Assembly (NCBI GenBank): GCA_903813345.2
Contig: CAIIXF020000004.1
Location: 10,984,196-11,048,195 of the forward strand
Source of the DNA: Owenia fusiformis
Lineage: Eukaryota; Annelida; Polychaeta; Sabellida; Oweniidae
Reading direction: 5' to 3'
Length of the DNA stretch: 64,000 nucleotides
The position numbers and the translations under genes were made by a program. The notes beneath the pieces are model-generated. The model saw nothing but the letters and a program-made list of their open reading frames with translations. It did no database searches and had not been told where the DNA came from. Shown here in pieces: positions 47,940-59,679 of this stretch (its first letter is position 1; the number at the start of each line of letters is the position of its first letter).

Positions 47940-49120
47940 TGTCCGTGCTATTTTGTACTCTATGATTGTTCGGTAAATGAACATTGTTTGGTTCTTAAGT
48001 GTATTTATATTTGATGTGTGTTCTAAATATATGTGTCAACAGTCACTGCTCGTGTGTGTACATGGACTTAAATATGTGCCATTTGACCAAACACTAAATA
48101 ACATAAACCGCATATGCAAGTGCATTTACCGCATATAAAAGTACATGAATCAAATATAAATGTGCAAAAACAAACACATTTATTACGTGTTTCGAATCAT
48201 TTTACTAGAGTGGAATATCGAATGGTTGTTATCGAATACTAAAGTGTAAAAATCGAATAAAGATGCAGAAAAAACTCCATAATTATATGCCATGTAAAGT
48301 TTGCATTGTATGTTATTGTAATTGTATGTATAGTTTTAGTTTTTATTTTATCATCATCATGATGTTTATTTGCTGTACACTTACCCGAAAGGGATTTTTA
48401 GTACAATAAAGCATTGAATAATAATTATGTTACTTAGCCACATTCTATTTTGCTCGTACAGTAATGGGAGAGTTATTGATTTTAAGCAAAATGTACGGTT
48501 AAATGTTGAAAATTGAATTTTATCGCTTCACAAAAACCGTTCTCTAAACGCACATTTTAATAATTCGAAGAAAATATTTCAGGATGTATAAATTCACCTC
48601 GTTTCTAAAAGTATGTCAACATTTCATGACGATCACTTCCAGAATAAAATACTTGTGTCCTTCTAAAAAGCTCTCCTTATCGGGGGTTCTCCTTTACAAA
48701 CGAATAATTCACATATGAATTAAGGCTGACTGCCGGGTGCTCATAAGAAATTCCGCCACCTCCAATTATTATGCCCCAATTTATTCAAGGCCTATTGTAC
48801 AGCAATTATAATAACAGCAACTATGAATGCTCCTATCAGCCAACCATTTATGATAGTTGCACCATTTTGTAATTACTTAATTTGCATTACAATTTATATT
48901 TGCGTATAAATCCCATAAGTCATTTCACAAATACCCTTTACATTACTCAGAGCTGTCTTTCACTACTCTGCATGAGAACATGTAAACACATTATTCAGTT
49001 CCACTTGGTGAGTTTATAAACTATATCATTCAAACAATATGACCATATCGATTATGTTACACTTTTGTGAGCTGACTGGAGATGGCGCCACTAGTTGAAC
49101 AGCACACTGACGAGATGGCC
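47940..49120. other. Intergenic sequence, nothing recognised
   Basis: AT-rich DNA with no supported exon, repeat array or strong hairpin. Confidence 0.4.
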
Positions 49121-49126
49121 TATCAT

Positions 49127-49342
49127 CACACTACTATACCTTGCATTTGGCTTTCATGAGCAACCCATTTGGCTTATTAGTAATGATTATATATTTGTTT
49201 TTATTTGTCTGTTCCTTATTAATGGTTTATCGGTTGAAAGTTAGATGTTGATAAGGTACTTTCAAAAATATACTAAACAATCCAATTAGACAAACAAAGT
49301 ATCTTATGCATTTCTAGGTGTTAGGTATGGTACCGTAGTGTG
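49127..49342. mobile_element. MITE with CACACTACTATACC ends, 216 bp (second copy)
   Basis: It is near-identical to 40404-40614 in reverse complement. It is flanked by a 5-bp duplication ATCAT (49122-49126 and 49343-49347). The right end (ggtatggtaccgtagtgtg) has diverged slightly. Confidence 0.85.
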
Positions 49343-49349
49343 ATCATCC

Positions 49350-51160
49350 GTCTGCTGGTTCATCCAGTTGAGTCAAGAGATGAACATTTTTCTTCCGCGG
49401 CACTACCTATCATTAAACCTGTATCTTATCATGTGTACATGTTACACATTTATATGAACTCCTTATCACCTTTACCCATAATGCAACACGGCCCACACTA
49501 CAGTATTTTTGTTTTGGAATGGATTAACATGTGAGTTTCCATAGATATTGGTTATTTTGACATACTGTCTTTAATTAAAAAATAAACACGTATTATATGA
49601 TCAGCCTCTTGGATATTCATAGCACTAGCAGTTGATACCCTGAAATGCATAACTTTTATTTTCCAAAGAATTTGGCTTATATATTGCTGAGATATTACTT
49701 GTCAAATTGCTTCATATGTCTGAACAAAAATGACGTTCTCATTGCGTTGCTCCGGTATGGGATCTTTTGACATGCAATCCTGAATTTCTTAGTTCTCGCA
49801 CAACGTTTGCTTGATCTTTTTTATATGTTTGCATCTTGGGCTACTTTGTGCACAATTTAAGTGAATTTAGTTCATCAGTTGCCGAAAAATACTTGATAAA
49901 AAGTGTCTCATTTTTTGGGACCCCCAATATGTCTCATTTTTCTGTGCTAATATACATTTATGCAGAATCGAAAGTTTAATATATGTGCTATTTTGATTAT
50001 AAGGAACATATAGTTCGCAGGGAAAAATAAAATGTTATTGCCAAAGCAACATCTGAAACACCCGGATATTTTTGTTGACGGCAATTGATGGTCATTTAGG
50101 CATTACTTTGACTTTTTGCCTTTTTAAAAATTTGTTTGCAATATTATATATTATGTTTTTGATTAAGAGGTCAATTTTTCTGATTCGGTATATGCCTCCC
50201 CCCTTATCAACTCACAGATCCGCCACTGATTACATTTCTAGTCAGATGACTGATAGTAAAAAACATTGAAAAAACTGAAAGGATTGGTATCGATATGGAG
50301 AACTGAATTCAGCAATGTTTTTCTCTTATAAACCAATCATTGAAAACATTCTGTAAAAAACGGTATTTTATGTAATGTTGCAATTTAATGCTAAAATTAT
50401 TTAGAAATATTTTATACAACTGTTTTTATTAACATTTTTTTGTTTTTTAGTGCAATTAACAGGATCTTAAGAGGTTCTGGACAAATCATTTGATTCTGGA
50501 CTTGTCATATTTTTTTTTCAACGAAATCACATCCAAGGGTTGAATTTTTATTAGCTATTTAGAGAGTGAGTCCTGCCTAGTATTAATTTCAATAAAAAAG
50601 TTAAAATAGAACCCTATTTGAGAGTCAATCTAATACTTACATTACATTGATAAATTAAGGCAAATCCTGAAATATTTTGAAAGTGCATTTTTTATAAAAT
50701 ATTATCCAGCAAGTATTTAAATGAAACGGTCTTATTTAAATACAAATCATAACATGATATTTTTCATGAAACATTTTTCAATGAAATTCAATTGAAGGGT
50801 CAAGATAAAACGAGCTAATTTAGGTGAAAACCCTTACATGATGATGTGTTTTCATAACTTCTTTCATAAAATTCCATCAAGGGATGAAGATAAAATGATC
50901 GAATTTCAGTGATTTAAGGATCACGAGAATATGTTTTCTTTGATATTTTCTATGAAATCCCATCCAATGGTCAAGGTAAAATTTTGATTTTGATTTTGAT
51001 TTGGTCACGTGTTCGAAAGATCCATATAAGGCCCATAGAACCATATAGGAACGTCATTTTGAATGTCACGTGATAGATCCATATAAGGCTTTTAGAACCA
51101 TTTATGGAAAGATGAGGGGAAGCCCCTGACACCTGTTTCACGATTTTTATGCACTTCATT
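49350..51160. other. Intergenic sequence with a truncated TIR-element copy and a short duplication
   Basis: 50286-50450 is a truncated copy of the element at 18347 (ggtatcgatatggagaactg). At 51000-51115 a stretch of about 65 bp is duplicated in tandem (gtcacgtg, then agatccatataagg, then tagaacca). No gene recognised. Confidence 0.5.
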
Positions 51161-51198
51161 ATTGTACCGAAGTTTGCCGATTCGATTCGTCGTATTTC

Positions 51199-51396
51199 GG
51201 AATCCTGGTGACAATTTTATACTCCATTGGAGTATTTTTGACCTACTTCTTATGACGGAAATTCCCGAACCTTGTTCGGATTAATCCGGATTTTCTGACC
51301 TACCTTATCTACCGAGATTTCACGAGTTAACATTCGTCTCATTCCGGAATCCTGGTGACAATTTTATACTCCATTGGAGTATTTTTGATCTACTTT
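51199..51396 (+). repeat. Direct repeat of about 50 bp, 144 bp apart
   Basis: tccggaatcctggtgacaat and attttatactccattggagt recur almost unchanged at 51199-51252 and 51343-51396. Confidence 0.7.
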
Positions 51397-51454
51397 TTCT
51401 GGATTTTGCCCTACTTATTATATCTTGACAACAAGCAAATCAAAAAGTTCGACA

Positions 51455-51540
51455 TGAACGGGTCTCGATCAACTAACCTAGACTATGGAAGCCAGGCACG
51501 CTAACCATTAGGCCAACGAGCTACCGATATGAAAGAACAA
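51455..51540 (-). repeat. tRNA-like sequence (Gly/Glu-like), probable SINE head or tRNA pseudogene
   Basis: On the minus strand, ggtagctcgttggcctaatg with gttagcgtgcctgg resembles tRNA acceptor, D-arm and A-box. It is followed by a TTCCA anticodon-like loop and a B-box variant (gatcgagaccc). The anticodon stem can pair but the loop is too long, so function as a tRNA is unlikely. A sense-strand B-box-like ggttcgtatccc also occurs nearby at 51673. Confidence 0.45.
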
Positions 51541-51920
51541 AAGTATTATATATTTATACCGAGCGTCAATTCAAAATGATCCTCACTTTTGTCTCCACTT
51601 AAATACGACTCGTCAGTTGTATCCAGAATAGTAGAACGCCTATGGCGCTAGTGAATAACCAAGTCCCAGGTGAGTGGTTCGTATCCCTCCGTGATATACT
51701 ATTTTTGTTTTATTAAATACGACAGAAAGGAGCAAGGTGTAGGTTGAAAACAAGACGTTAGTTTGTTTCAAAACAGTTTGGAAACATTAATCTCTGATAA
51801 TTTAAGGTTTTCCACTCCTGAAGGGCCTCTAGATCTATGAAATTCAATAATCCACTCAGTAAAAATACGATTTCTCTGCAACCTGATGTCCAATCAAGAT
51901 CATTCAAATATATATTATGT

Positions 51921-52438
51921 GTTCCTGACACGTTTGGGCGTCCGGGAATAAAATTGCTTGTGAAAACTATTTACAAAAGTGTTCCAGAGACCCTTATCTA
52001 CTTGGCTAAGGTTTTATTTGAAGATACATTGCCTTATTAGCAGGTAGAGGGGCATACAGAACACAGAAGCAAATGCTATGTTGACAATTTTCTATATTTC
52101 AATTTGAACCTGTGTTTACATGTCACGTAGGCCAGTGTTTTATATGGGGATTATATGTACTTTCCTTGTTTACATGAACGTAAATCATTACATGAAATCT
52201 GCATTCTTCTGGGTTTAATCTGGGTTTGTATTGTCTTATTGGGGCTTTTCGACTTTAAAACAAACCCTACCTAAATGGATTGTGTCTCGGGAACGTTTTT
52301 GTAAATAGTTATTATAAACAATTCTGAAAGAATATCACATATTTTTGTCTTCCCGATTTCAGTCATGAATTACGTCAATTTCTCGTGCAAACATTGGGTA
52401 GACGTTGTCATAACCGGATGCCCGAACGTGTCAGGAAC
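51921..52438. mobile_element. Foldback element, about 518 bp
   Basis: The left arm gttcctgacacgtttgggcg is complementary to the right arm cccgaacgtgtcaggaac. The inner segments aactatttacaaaagtgttc and gaacgtttttgtaaatagtt also pair. A 67-codon frame (51837-52040) runs across the left arm and is not considered a gene. Confidence 0.65.
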
Positions 52439-52597
52439 ATATAGATACTCGAATGATGTTGATTGAACATCAGGGTTGAGAGAAATCGTAATTTTACTGA
52501 GTGGCTTCACGAAAAAATAAGCAGCACTTTAGGCCACCTAAAAACAACTCGTCAGTTGTATCCAGTTGGAATCCCAGCGTAATGTTTTTAATTATAT

Positions 52598-53758
52598 CAC
52601 ACTACCCTACCACGTGACCACGTTTAAAAGGGAAACAGGGTACAGCTTAGTTGCAAATGGAGGACGTGGGTTTAATTCCATATTTCTGAACGTAAAATAC
52701 ATTTTACATATATTTCTAGTGTTCTACCAGACATAGAATTGATTCATCAAGGAGTGTGTAGAATATTGTTGGCAAAAAACCACTATAGGCAAAGATAGAT
52801 AATAGTGGGCGCAGTGAAGCAAAACCAAATGCAATACACGATACATTTCAGTAAATCTATCAACGTACAGGGAGCATGTAAGTGTCCCTTCGAAAATGTT
52901 ACATTGATATGTAACAAAAAACCCAGTTACCTGTTGTTTAAACTGCGTGTCATCGTGTTATAGGTGGATACGTTTTCTAGTATGTTAGTCAACTGTATTT
53001 TTGTGAATTTGAACAAAACATTTTGAATGGTCGGGTTTTTAGGACGGTAGTGAATTAGACCATTCAAGGGGTTCTATAGAAAGATTCTTCATATGTAGTT
53101 CAGGCAATTTTAATTATTCTGAGTAGCAAATAGTCATTAATACTGATAGCGGATAGTCATTTATCATTAACGTGTTGATATTTAATTTCGTTATTTTATT
53201 TCAATTTGATACCCTAGTAACACGTATAATCTAGCGTTCTTGTTAATTTAATGACTAAAATGCATACGACTTGAAAGCCCGTGTCTAAATCTACAAAATA
53301 ATGTTTACTTTATTTGGATTAAATAACAATTGATGACACCTCAAAGCATCAACAGGCGGCCTTTTTAGCATTACTTTCACTGTTTGCAACGTAAATATAC
53401 ATGAGGTCGGGACATAGTATGTCTGTATAATCAGCTTACTTTCTCGCTCCCTGTACTATTGAACAATTTACATTCCTTGTACCCTGTATTGATCAACTTT
53501 TGCAGCTGTGTACCGTGTACTATGACATATCAAATATTTTAAAATTAAAAACGATATTATTTACATTCTTTCTTCAACTATCATATAACTTGGAACATGG
53601 ACTTCACTATTGCACCACTGAAGTGTAGCGAATAGCAATATTGACTCACTCCGAGCACCAAACGTATTAACCTTTTGACTAAGCAGTCGATATACTCAAA
53701 AGCGACATGTTTGAAAGCCAAAAGATTCGCGCATGCGCGATCGAGGTAGGGTAGTGTG
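52598..53758. mobile_element. Non-autonomous TIR element, 1161 bp, 5-bp target duplication
   Basis: The ends cacactaccctacc and ggtagggtagtgtg are perfect inverted repeats. They are flanked by TATAT on both sides (52593-52597 and 53759-53763). The left subterminal region has a tRNA-like stretch (gtacagcttagttgcaaatg, then gtgggtttaattcc). No ORF. The terminus resembles the CACACTACTATACC MITEs, so they may belong to one superfamily. Confidence 0.8.
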
Positions 53759-54099
53759 TATATGGTTGTGCTTTAATTTTACGCTGAAAACATTTATAAC
53801 TACGTCAACTTTATATTAAAACATTTATTATCTTTTCAGTTGTATTAAAATGTAAAATATGATATATGTCAGCTTATTGCTTTCTGGAGAACAGTCAAGG
53901 TTTAAATTTGGTACAATGAATCGGACACTCATGTAAATCGACATGGTTATAACATTGAACTCAATGCAGTAAATTAGTTATTTCTATGAATCACAGCGGG
54001 ATTGGTTTCATTTTATATGATTGCCAACTCTGGTGGTTTTTTTGTAAATGCTTTTGACCGCTGTAAATGTGAAACTGATACAGTATTATTCAATTGTTT

Positions 54100-54216
54100 T
54101 ATGTCTTGGTCACATTTCCTCCGATTTTCACTACGGCGCCCGGCCGATTGAGTATTGTGTTCAGAAATGTATTCAATTTTGAACAAAATACTCGCAGCAA
54201 ATGTGATCCAGGCATT
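54100..54216. mobile_element. Partial copy of the 130-273 foldback MITE
   Basis: It shares cactacggcgcccggccgat and the left end atgtcttggtcacattt with the copy at 130. The right arm has lost its GC-rich block. Confidence 0.65.
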
Positions 54217-54219
54217 ACA

Positions 54220-54960
54220 CAGCGGTATTTCGAACATACTAGTGTTGCTTAACCTCGACCTAGCCAATTTTTAAATCATACTCCTTATTTAAATCCAAGT
54301 AAACGATCAATGTCTAGGTATTTGGCGTTTGATGATACTATGGCCCTTGGCGAATTATGATTAGATGAACCGAGGTCAACATTAATGTTTCTTGTACAAG
54401 GTCATCCCAAGGTCTAAGATAAATATTTAGGTATTTTACGTTTCAAGACCTTTGGACAAATTCGATTCAACGATGTATTAAAGTTAAAATGTATACAGAG
54501 ATAAAATAGGTTATCTCCTATCGTTTCCTTGTGTATACGTTTATGTCTCTGCGTAATAACGCAGATGCGAGCAGGTAGTTACCAATCTCACCACAAGTTG
54601 GCTCGTTCGGGTCAGATAGCATGGCGGGTATGGTAGAAAGTTCCCTTTAACTTAAAGTACATCTGTTTTCGTGGTTCAATTTTCATATCACCCTTAAAAT
54701 GTATCTAATAGCAATGCAATTAAAATATGTCCAGTGAACGAAAATGCAATACAATAGATATTTCACTTTTTGTGATTTTGTAACAATGGGGTTATTTTTT
54801 GTATATGTAACATGGTCATTTTCACATTTTATATTATTACTGTTCATATTAATCAATCCCTATTCATCTCAATATAACAGGTCCCTAAGTAGGTTGTTTG
54901 CAGTTTTACTCTTTTAATACCATGTATCACGTTCTCAACTTTTCAGTTACATTCTCAACT
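54220..54960. other. Intergenic sequence with a copy of the 32.0-kb TIR element
   Basis: 54545-54795 matches one end of the 32047-32484 element in reverse orientation. Otherwise nothing is recognised. Confidence 0.5.
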
Positions 54961-54963
54961 AAC

Positions 54964-55554
54964 CCCCCTAAGGTCTGTAATATGTCATTTATACCTTAGG
55001 CCTAAGGTCAGTGTATTGACGTTTTCAATGATAGGACCTTAGGCCTAAGGTCAGTTATATGACTAAATCATTCATTATTGAGACCTTAGGCCTAAGGTTA
55101 TGTTAACGGTATATACACGTATATCGACGAGGCCTTAGGTCTAAGGTCGGGTGTATAAGGAAACAATTTATTGATGAGACCTTAGGCCTAAGGTCATGTA
55201 AATCACGAAATGGAATATTGACGAGACCTTAGGCCTAAGGTCGAGTGTATTATGAAACCATTAATGACACCTTAGGCCTAAGGTCAGCTAACAATATTTG
55301 ATAAACCAAAGACACCTTATGCCTAAGGTCGGGTGTATAAGGAACCATTCATTAGTGAGACCTTAGGCCTAATGTCATGTAAACCAAGAAACGGTATATC
55401 AACGATACCTTAGGCCTAAGGTCAGACATATAAGTATACCATTAGTTTTTAAGACCTTACGCCTAATATACATGTACTATTAGGTCAGTTATTTAAGAAA
55501 CGCAGGTATATATAATGAACAGTTCAATGACGAGACTTTAGGTCAAAGGTTGGG
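54964..55554. repeat. Array of about 11 palindromes, ACCTTAGGCCTAAGGT, period 43-50 bp
   Basis: The 16-bp perfect palindrome accttaggcctaaggt recurs near 54993, 55036, 55081, 55131, 55178, 55225, 55268, 55311, 55359, 55406 and 55453, a few copies with one change. The spacers are 27-34 bp and fall into related classes (gggtgtataaggaa-type and catgtaaa-cacgaaa-type) that tend to alternate. There are flanking half-sites at 54966 and 55532. This is a minisatellite with a composite unit, not a CRISPR array. Confidence 0.9.
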
Positions 55555-55559
55555 TATCT

Positions 55560-56325
55560 TGGACGCTGAGCGTTTTGCATTGGTACAATGGCTACGTTTC
55601 GTATAACAAAGTCGAACTTATTAATCAAGATTTGCATTGAAATAGGCGTTTAGTCAGAGAAAGAAACAAATGCAGAATACAAATAGCATTACATTTTATT
55701 TATAAAATTCTCTACAGATACACGCACTGCAATCCTTAAGGACTTTAGAAATGTAATTGAGCTATTTTGAGGCATTTAAAAACTATCCCAAAAGTAAAAC
55801 AAATAAATTGCTAATTTGAATTCCTTATCCAATTATTACATAGTCCATTCTTTGAGGCACTTATTTCTGGCGATTTTCAGTAGACCGTTGAATTTCTCCA
55901 ATGTTGACAGTGCCTGCACTCACCAATACATATTATATTTTCCTTTATCCCTTGCCATACCTATTTTTGCCACCTTGCGCAGACGACCTGCAAAAAACAT
56001 AATAACTCATAATGAAACATGAAAAGTTCTCAATTAACATTAAATCAATTAAATAATATCCCCAAATTTCGGATGGAATACCCCAATTATGTAACTCTAA
56101 CATATAGTGGTTTAAGAGATGTCTATATGACGTCATTACCAGAACCCTGGAGCATTCGAGTATAATATATAACATTATAGTATATAAAATATAATATATA
56201 ATAGACAGTAAATGACACCATTATTGGCCCCAGGACAACCAATGTGAAAACACAATTTAAAAAGTAACTGTCAATTTTTAAAATATTACATCGTACAATA
56301 TTCCCTGGTTTCTTGTAATTATTAA
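55560..56325. other. Intergenic sequence, possible small minus-strand exon
   Basis: The only item of note is a 64-bp minus-strand segment (55924-55987) bounded by ttttttgcag and gtgagtgc, discussed under findings. Confidence 0.3.
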
Positions 56326-57118
56326 CCCTACTATCACACCAAACTAGTTCTCACTACGTTCTCAAAAACGGGCTTCAACTGTGTACGAACGGACTGGACC
56401 TACTAAGAACCGTTTGGGATCTATTAACAAACTTCATCGAACGTACTCGAATAGGTCCTCTAGAACTTAGACAATGCTCAAAGTGTTCTCGTGGTCGTCA
56501 CGTTCTACAATTAGAACGAGTGACAACGTACTAACGACGAGCTGGACGTACTACGAACGGAACCGTCGTACTTCAATCCTACTAGGGACGTTTTAACAAC
56601 GAGTTGAGTTGTCTGAGGACGTGTTGAGAACGAGGTAGAACTAATTGCAAACGGGTTTAAACTGATTGAGAACGTATTTAACACTGCTTATGAACGAGTT
56701 AGCAAAAATATAGCTATCACACCAAACAAGTTGCCACTGCGTTCTTCAAAACTGTGTGCGAACGGAATGAACGGAGCTTCAACTTTCTAAGGTCTATTTA
56801 CGAACTTTATGATCGTTCTCAGACGGGAATGTGATTTTAGAATTTTGAATCGATTCAAAATTCGATGGCGACCATAACGTTCTGTAATCAGGTCATGTTG
56901 ACCTTCTAGACTAAGGGACGCGTTCTACTACGTTGCACACCGACGTGGTGCGACCTGAACGAACTGCGAACGAGAAAGACGTATTGAAGACTGTTTAAGA
57001 ACGAAGAAGCTAATTATTTCAGACATATTTCCCGACCACAGCCAGATTGAGCCCGTTTTACGACGTTTTCGTAGGACTGGCAAGAACGGGTAAGAACGAG
57101 TTTGGTGTGATAGGGGGG
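56326..57118. mobile_element. TIR element, 793 bp, with a 21-bp internal periodicity
   Basis: The ends cctactatcacaccaaacta and gagtttggtgtgatagg are inverted and bounded by TTAA-like sequence (56322-56325 and 57119-57122 TTAG). The interior is dominated by a degenerate motif, ttgagaacgagtttaaactg, spaced 20-21 bp (clear at 56600-56705). A partial internal copy of the end (ctatcacaccaaacaagttg) occurs near 56714. A degraded relative is in the vWA gene intron. Confidence 0.75.
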
Positions 57119-57124
57119 TTAGCT

Positions 57125-59055
57125 GCTCCACGGACCTCTAGCTACCCTGCGCACAGAGTCTAGTTAAAAACTACCGAAGACTACCGAAAACTACTGAAGA
57201 CGAAGCTCTCTTTTGAGAAGCAAAGTCGAACGAATGCAAAGGGTAACCCCTAGCAGATGTTGCCATGGTAACCACTGCTGCTAGTTATCTAACTGAATAA
57301 ATTAATGCGTATGTCCATTCAATACACCATTCTCCAGCGGGTATTTATACCGAGTGTCATTGCAGTGGACAAATATATTTTAAAATTTAAAATTATGATA
57401 TTGCCATTACATAAGGTGGATAGACATCCCGATTAAAGCATAATTGCAACTCTGTAAATCAAGTTGTATTGTTGGTGATCAGGTCCCTCAGGGGGTATTG
57501 GGCCAAGCAGAGGCCCCTTACATCACTGACTGATCTAGGTTTCTCTTACTTATTTACAGGAACATCAACCATGAAGAAGATGTTTCTTTTTGAAGAATAA
57601 AGGAAACAATGAACTATATGTACTAATAAATCTATATTTCCGTATATATATTTATATATTTCTATTTCTATATATATTTCGTATAATTCATGTCTTCCTT
57701 AAACTTAGCATGATCCTAATTAAAGTTCAGTCAAGTCATAGACATCAAATGTGTTATTTTCCTACATTATGAAATTAAAAGAGAAATTTCAAATGTTTAT
57801 AGAAGAGTTAATTATGTATGGAGATCCATACTTCACATGTAATAAAATCTTACCTCTCTAGGTTATAATTTCTCGGACTTTTTCCACTGACTCGACTTGT
57901 ACATTGTTCTGAAATGGTAATAGTTTGTCATAAATATTTTTAAATGAAATAGTACTCGATCACTGCACACTATCCGAGTTTCCCTTGCTTATCTGTAATT
58001 TCATGTTTTGATAGATAAAACATCTCTATCCACTTTTCAGCTTAACAAATGAGATAAGATTACCGTTCAACTGGAATATTCATGGTTTTAAATTAAAGTA
58101 AATGAGTGAAAGTGAAAAATAACATAAATTATGCAAGGACATTTCTCATGAACTAAGAATTACTCTTGAAAACAATTTGTAAGGGTCAATTGTACCATAA
58201 TATTTACCTATGAACAAATCGCATATCATCTACATTAGCGGCTGTTTCCCCTGTTTGCCTGAAAACAAATGATGTTTTATTCAATTCAATCATCTTATGC
58301 AGATAACACGAGACCTCAACATAGGGCAAACATGTTTTGAACGTATATTTTAAAGTATGTCATATTGGGAACAATATCTGATAAAGTTATTTTCCAAAAA
58401 AACTAGTTACCCCAATATGCAAGAACAGTCCTTGGCAGTACAGTGGCGAATCCAGGGACATGGGGTCCGCCCCCTCCCTTTTTGCGGGCCCAAAACACTT
58501 TAAAGAATTCCCAAAGGTTTTTGGCCTCAAAAATATTGTAGGGCCTCATTAAATGAGCCTTTTCGGCATAGTTTTGACTTGGTATGTATTTTGAGGCCAA
58601 ATTATCAAAGATGGGCCTTACATTTCTAAAAAATGGGCCCGAATTTTGAAAAAAGGCCATTTCAAAAAAGAGTCAGAACGGTATTTTTACAAAAATACAG
58701 TTTATACCAATACATTGGAACTGTTTTTGGATTGTTTTTGTAAAGAAGAAACGATTTCTTTCACTATCATAAAATAGTTCGTTCTTCCATAGAGAAAAGC
58801 GTATTCTTTTATTTGAAAAGAGCTTTTTACGAAAATAAGTAATTATTCAGATGAAACAGCTTACCGTTTTGTTGATCATTTTTCCATATTTCTCTGATTT
58901 AAGGATTGAAGTCGCTTAAACGAAAGCAGTTTTCAATAAAGCGTAGCGATTAATGTAGTTTTCTCCTAACACATGTAACACGTTCATACGGGTGGAAAAG
59001 CAGAGGCTCCTTGTTTCATCTGACCTGTGAATCTATAGTCATACCTGCCAACCTA
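57125..59055. other. Intergenic sequence with possible small exons and repeat remnants
   Basis: Two short minus-strand segments with good splice-site context occur at 57854-57908 and 58208-58258. An AT microsatellite is near 57645-57690. The stretch at 58437-58680 (gtccgccccctccc, repeated gggcc blocks) looks like an old dispersed repeat. No firm gene. Confidence 0.4.
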
Positions 59056-59059
59056 AGAC

Positions 59060-59640
59060 CAAAATTTTGCGGTAGACTTTTTTAAAATTGCTGTATTTTT
59101 GCGGTAGATTTTTTCAAAATGCGGTAGATTTTACGGTATTTTTCAACAAAAATCCGGTAGTTTTTGCGGTAGATTTGTAAAAAAACCGGTAGTTTTTGCG
59201 GTAGATTTAGAAAATACGGTAGTTTTTGCGGGAAATTAAAAAAAAACGGTAGTTTTTGCGGTAGATTTTTAAAAAATACTGTAGTTTCAGAGGTTTGGGG
59301 TAGATTTTTGGAAAAAGTGTAATTTTGCGGTAGAAATTTTAAAAAAGCGGTAGTTTTACAGAGGATTTAGAAAAAATGCGGTAGTTTTACGGTAGATTTT
59401 TGAAAATACGGTAGTTTTTACGCTAGTTTTTTGAAAAATCGGAAGGTTTTGCGGAAGATTCTGAAAAAATGCGGTAGTTTTACGGTAGATTTTGAAAAAA
59501 TGCGGTAGTTTTTACGGTGGTTTTTTAAAAACCGGTAGTTTTGTGGAAGATTTTGAAAAAATGCTGTAGTTTTACGGTAGATTTCGAAAAAATGCGGTAG
59601 TTTTTACGGTAATTTTTTGAAAAACGGGTACTTTTGCGGA
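59060..59640. repeat. Degenerate minisatellite of gcggtagtttt / gcggtagatttttgaaaaa units
   Basis: Units of about 30-50 bp alternate a tgcggtagttttacggtaga part with an A-run (gaaaaaa). There are at least 15 imperfect copies. Minus-strand open frames such as 59525-59749 arise from this repeat. Confidence 0.85.
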
Positions 59641-59679
59641 AGACCCAGCTAACAATTTTACGTTGTGATAACGTCGTCA

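Noticed and set aside
51455-51540. Functional tRNA-Gly/Glu gene on the minus strand
   Set aside because: The anticodon loop is too long and the acceptor stem is poor. The flanking sequence looks repetitive.
51837-52040. 67-codon plus-strand ORF
   Set aside because: It overlaps the arm of a foldback element and matches no recognised family.
54964-55554. CRISPR-like appearance (regular palindromic repeats with spacers)
   Set aside because: The genome is clearly eukaryotic, the spacers are related to one another and the repeat unit is a simple palindrome. There are no cas genes. It is a minisatellite.
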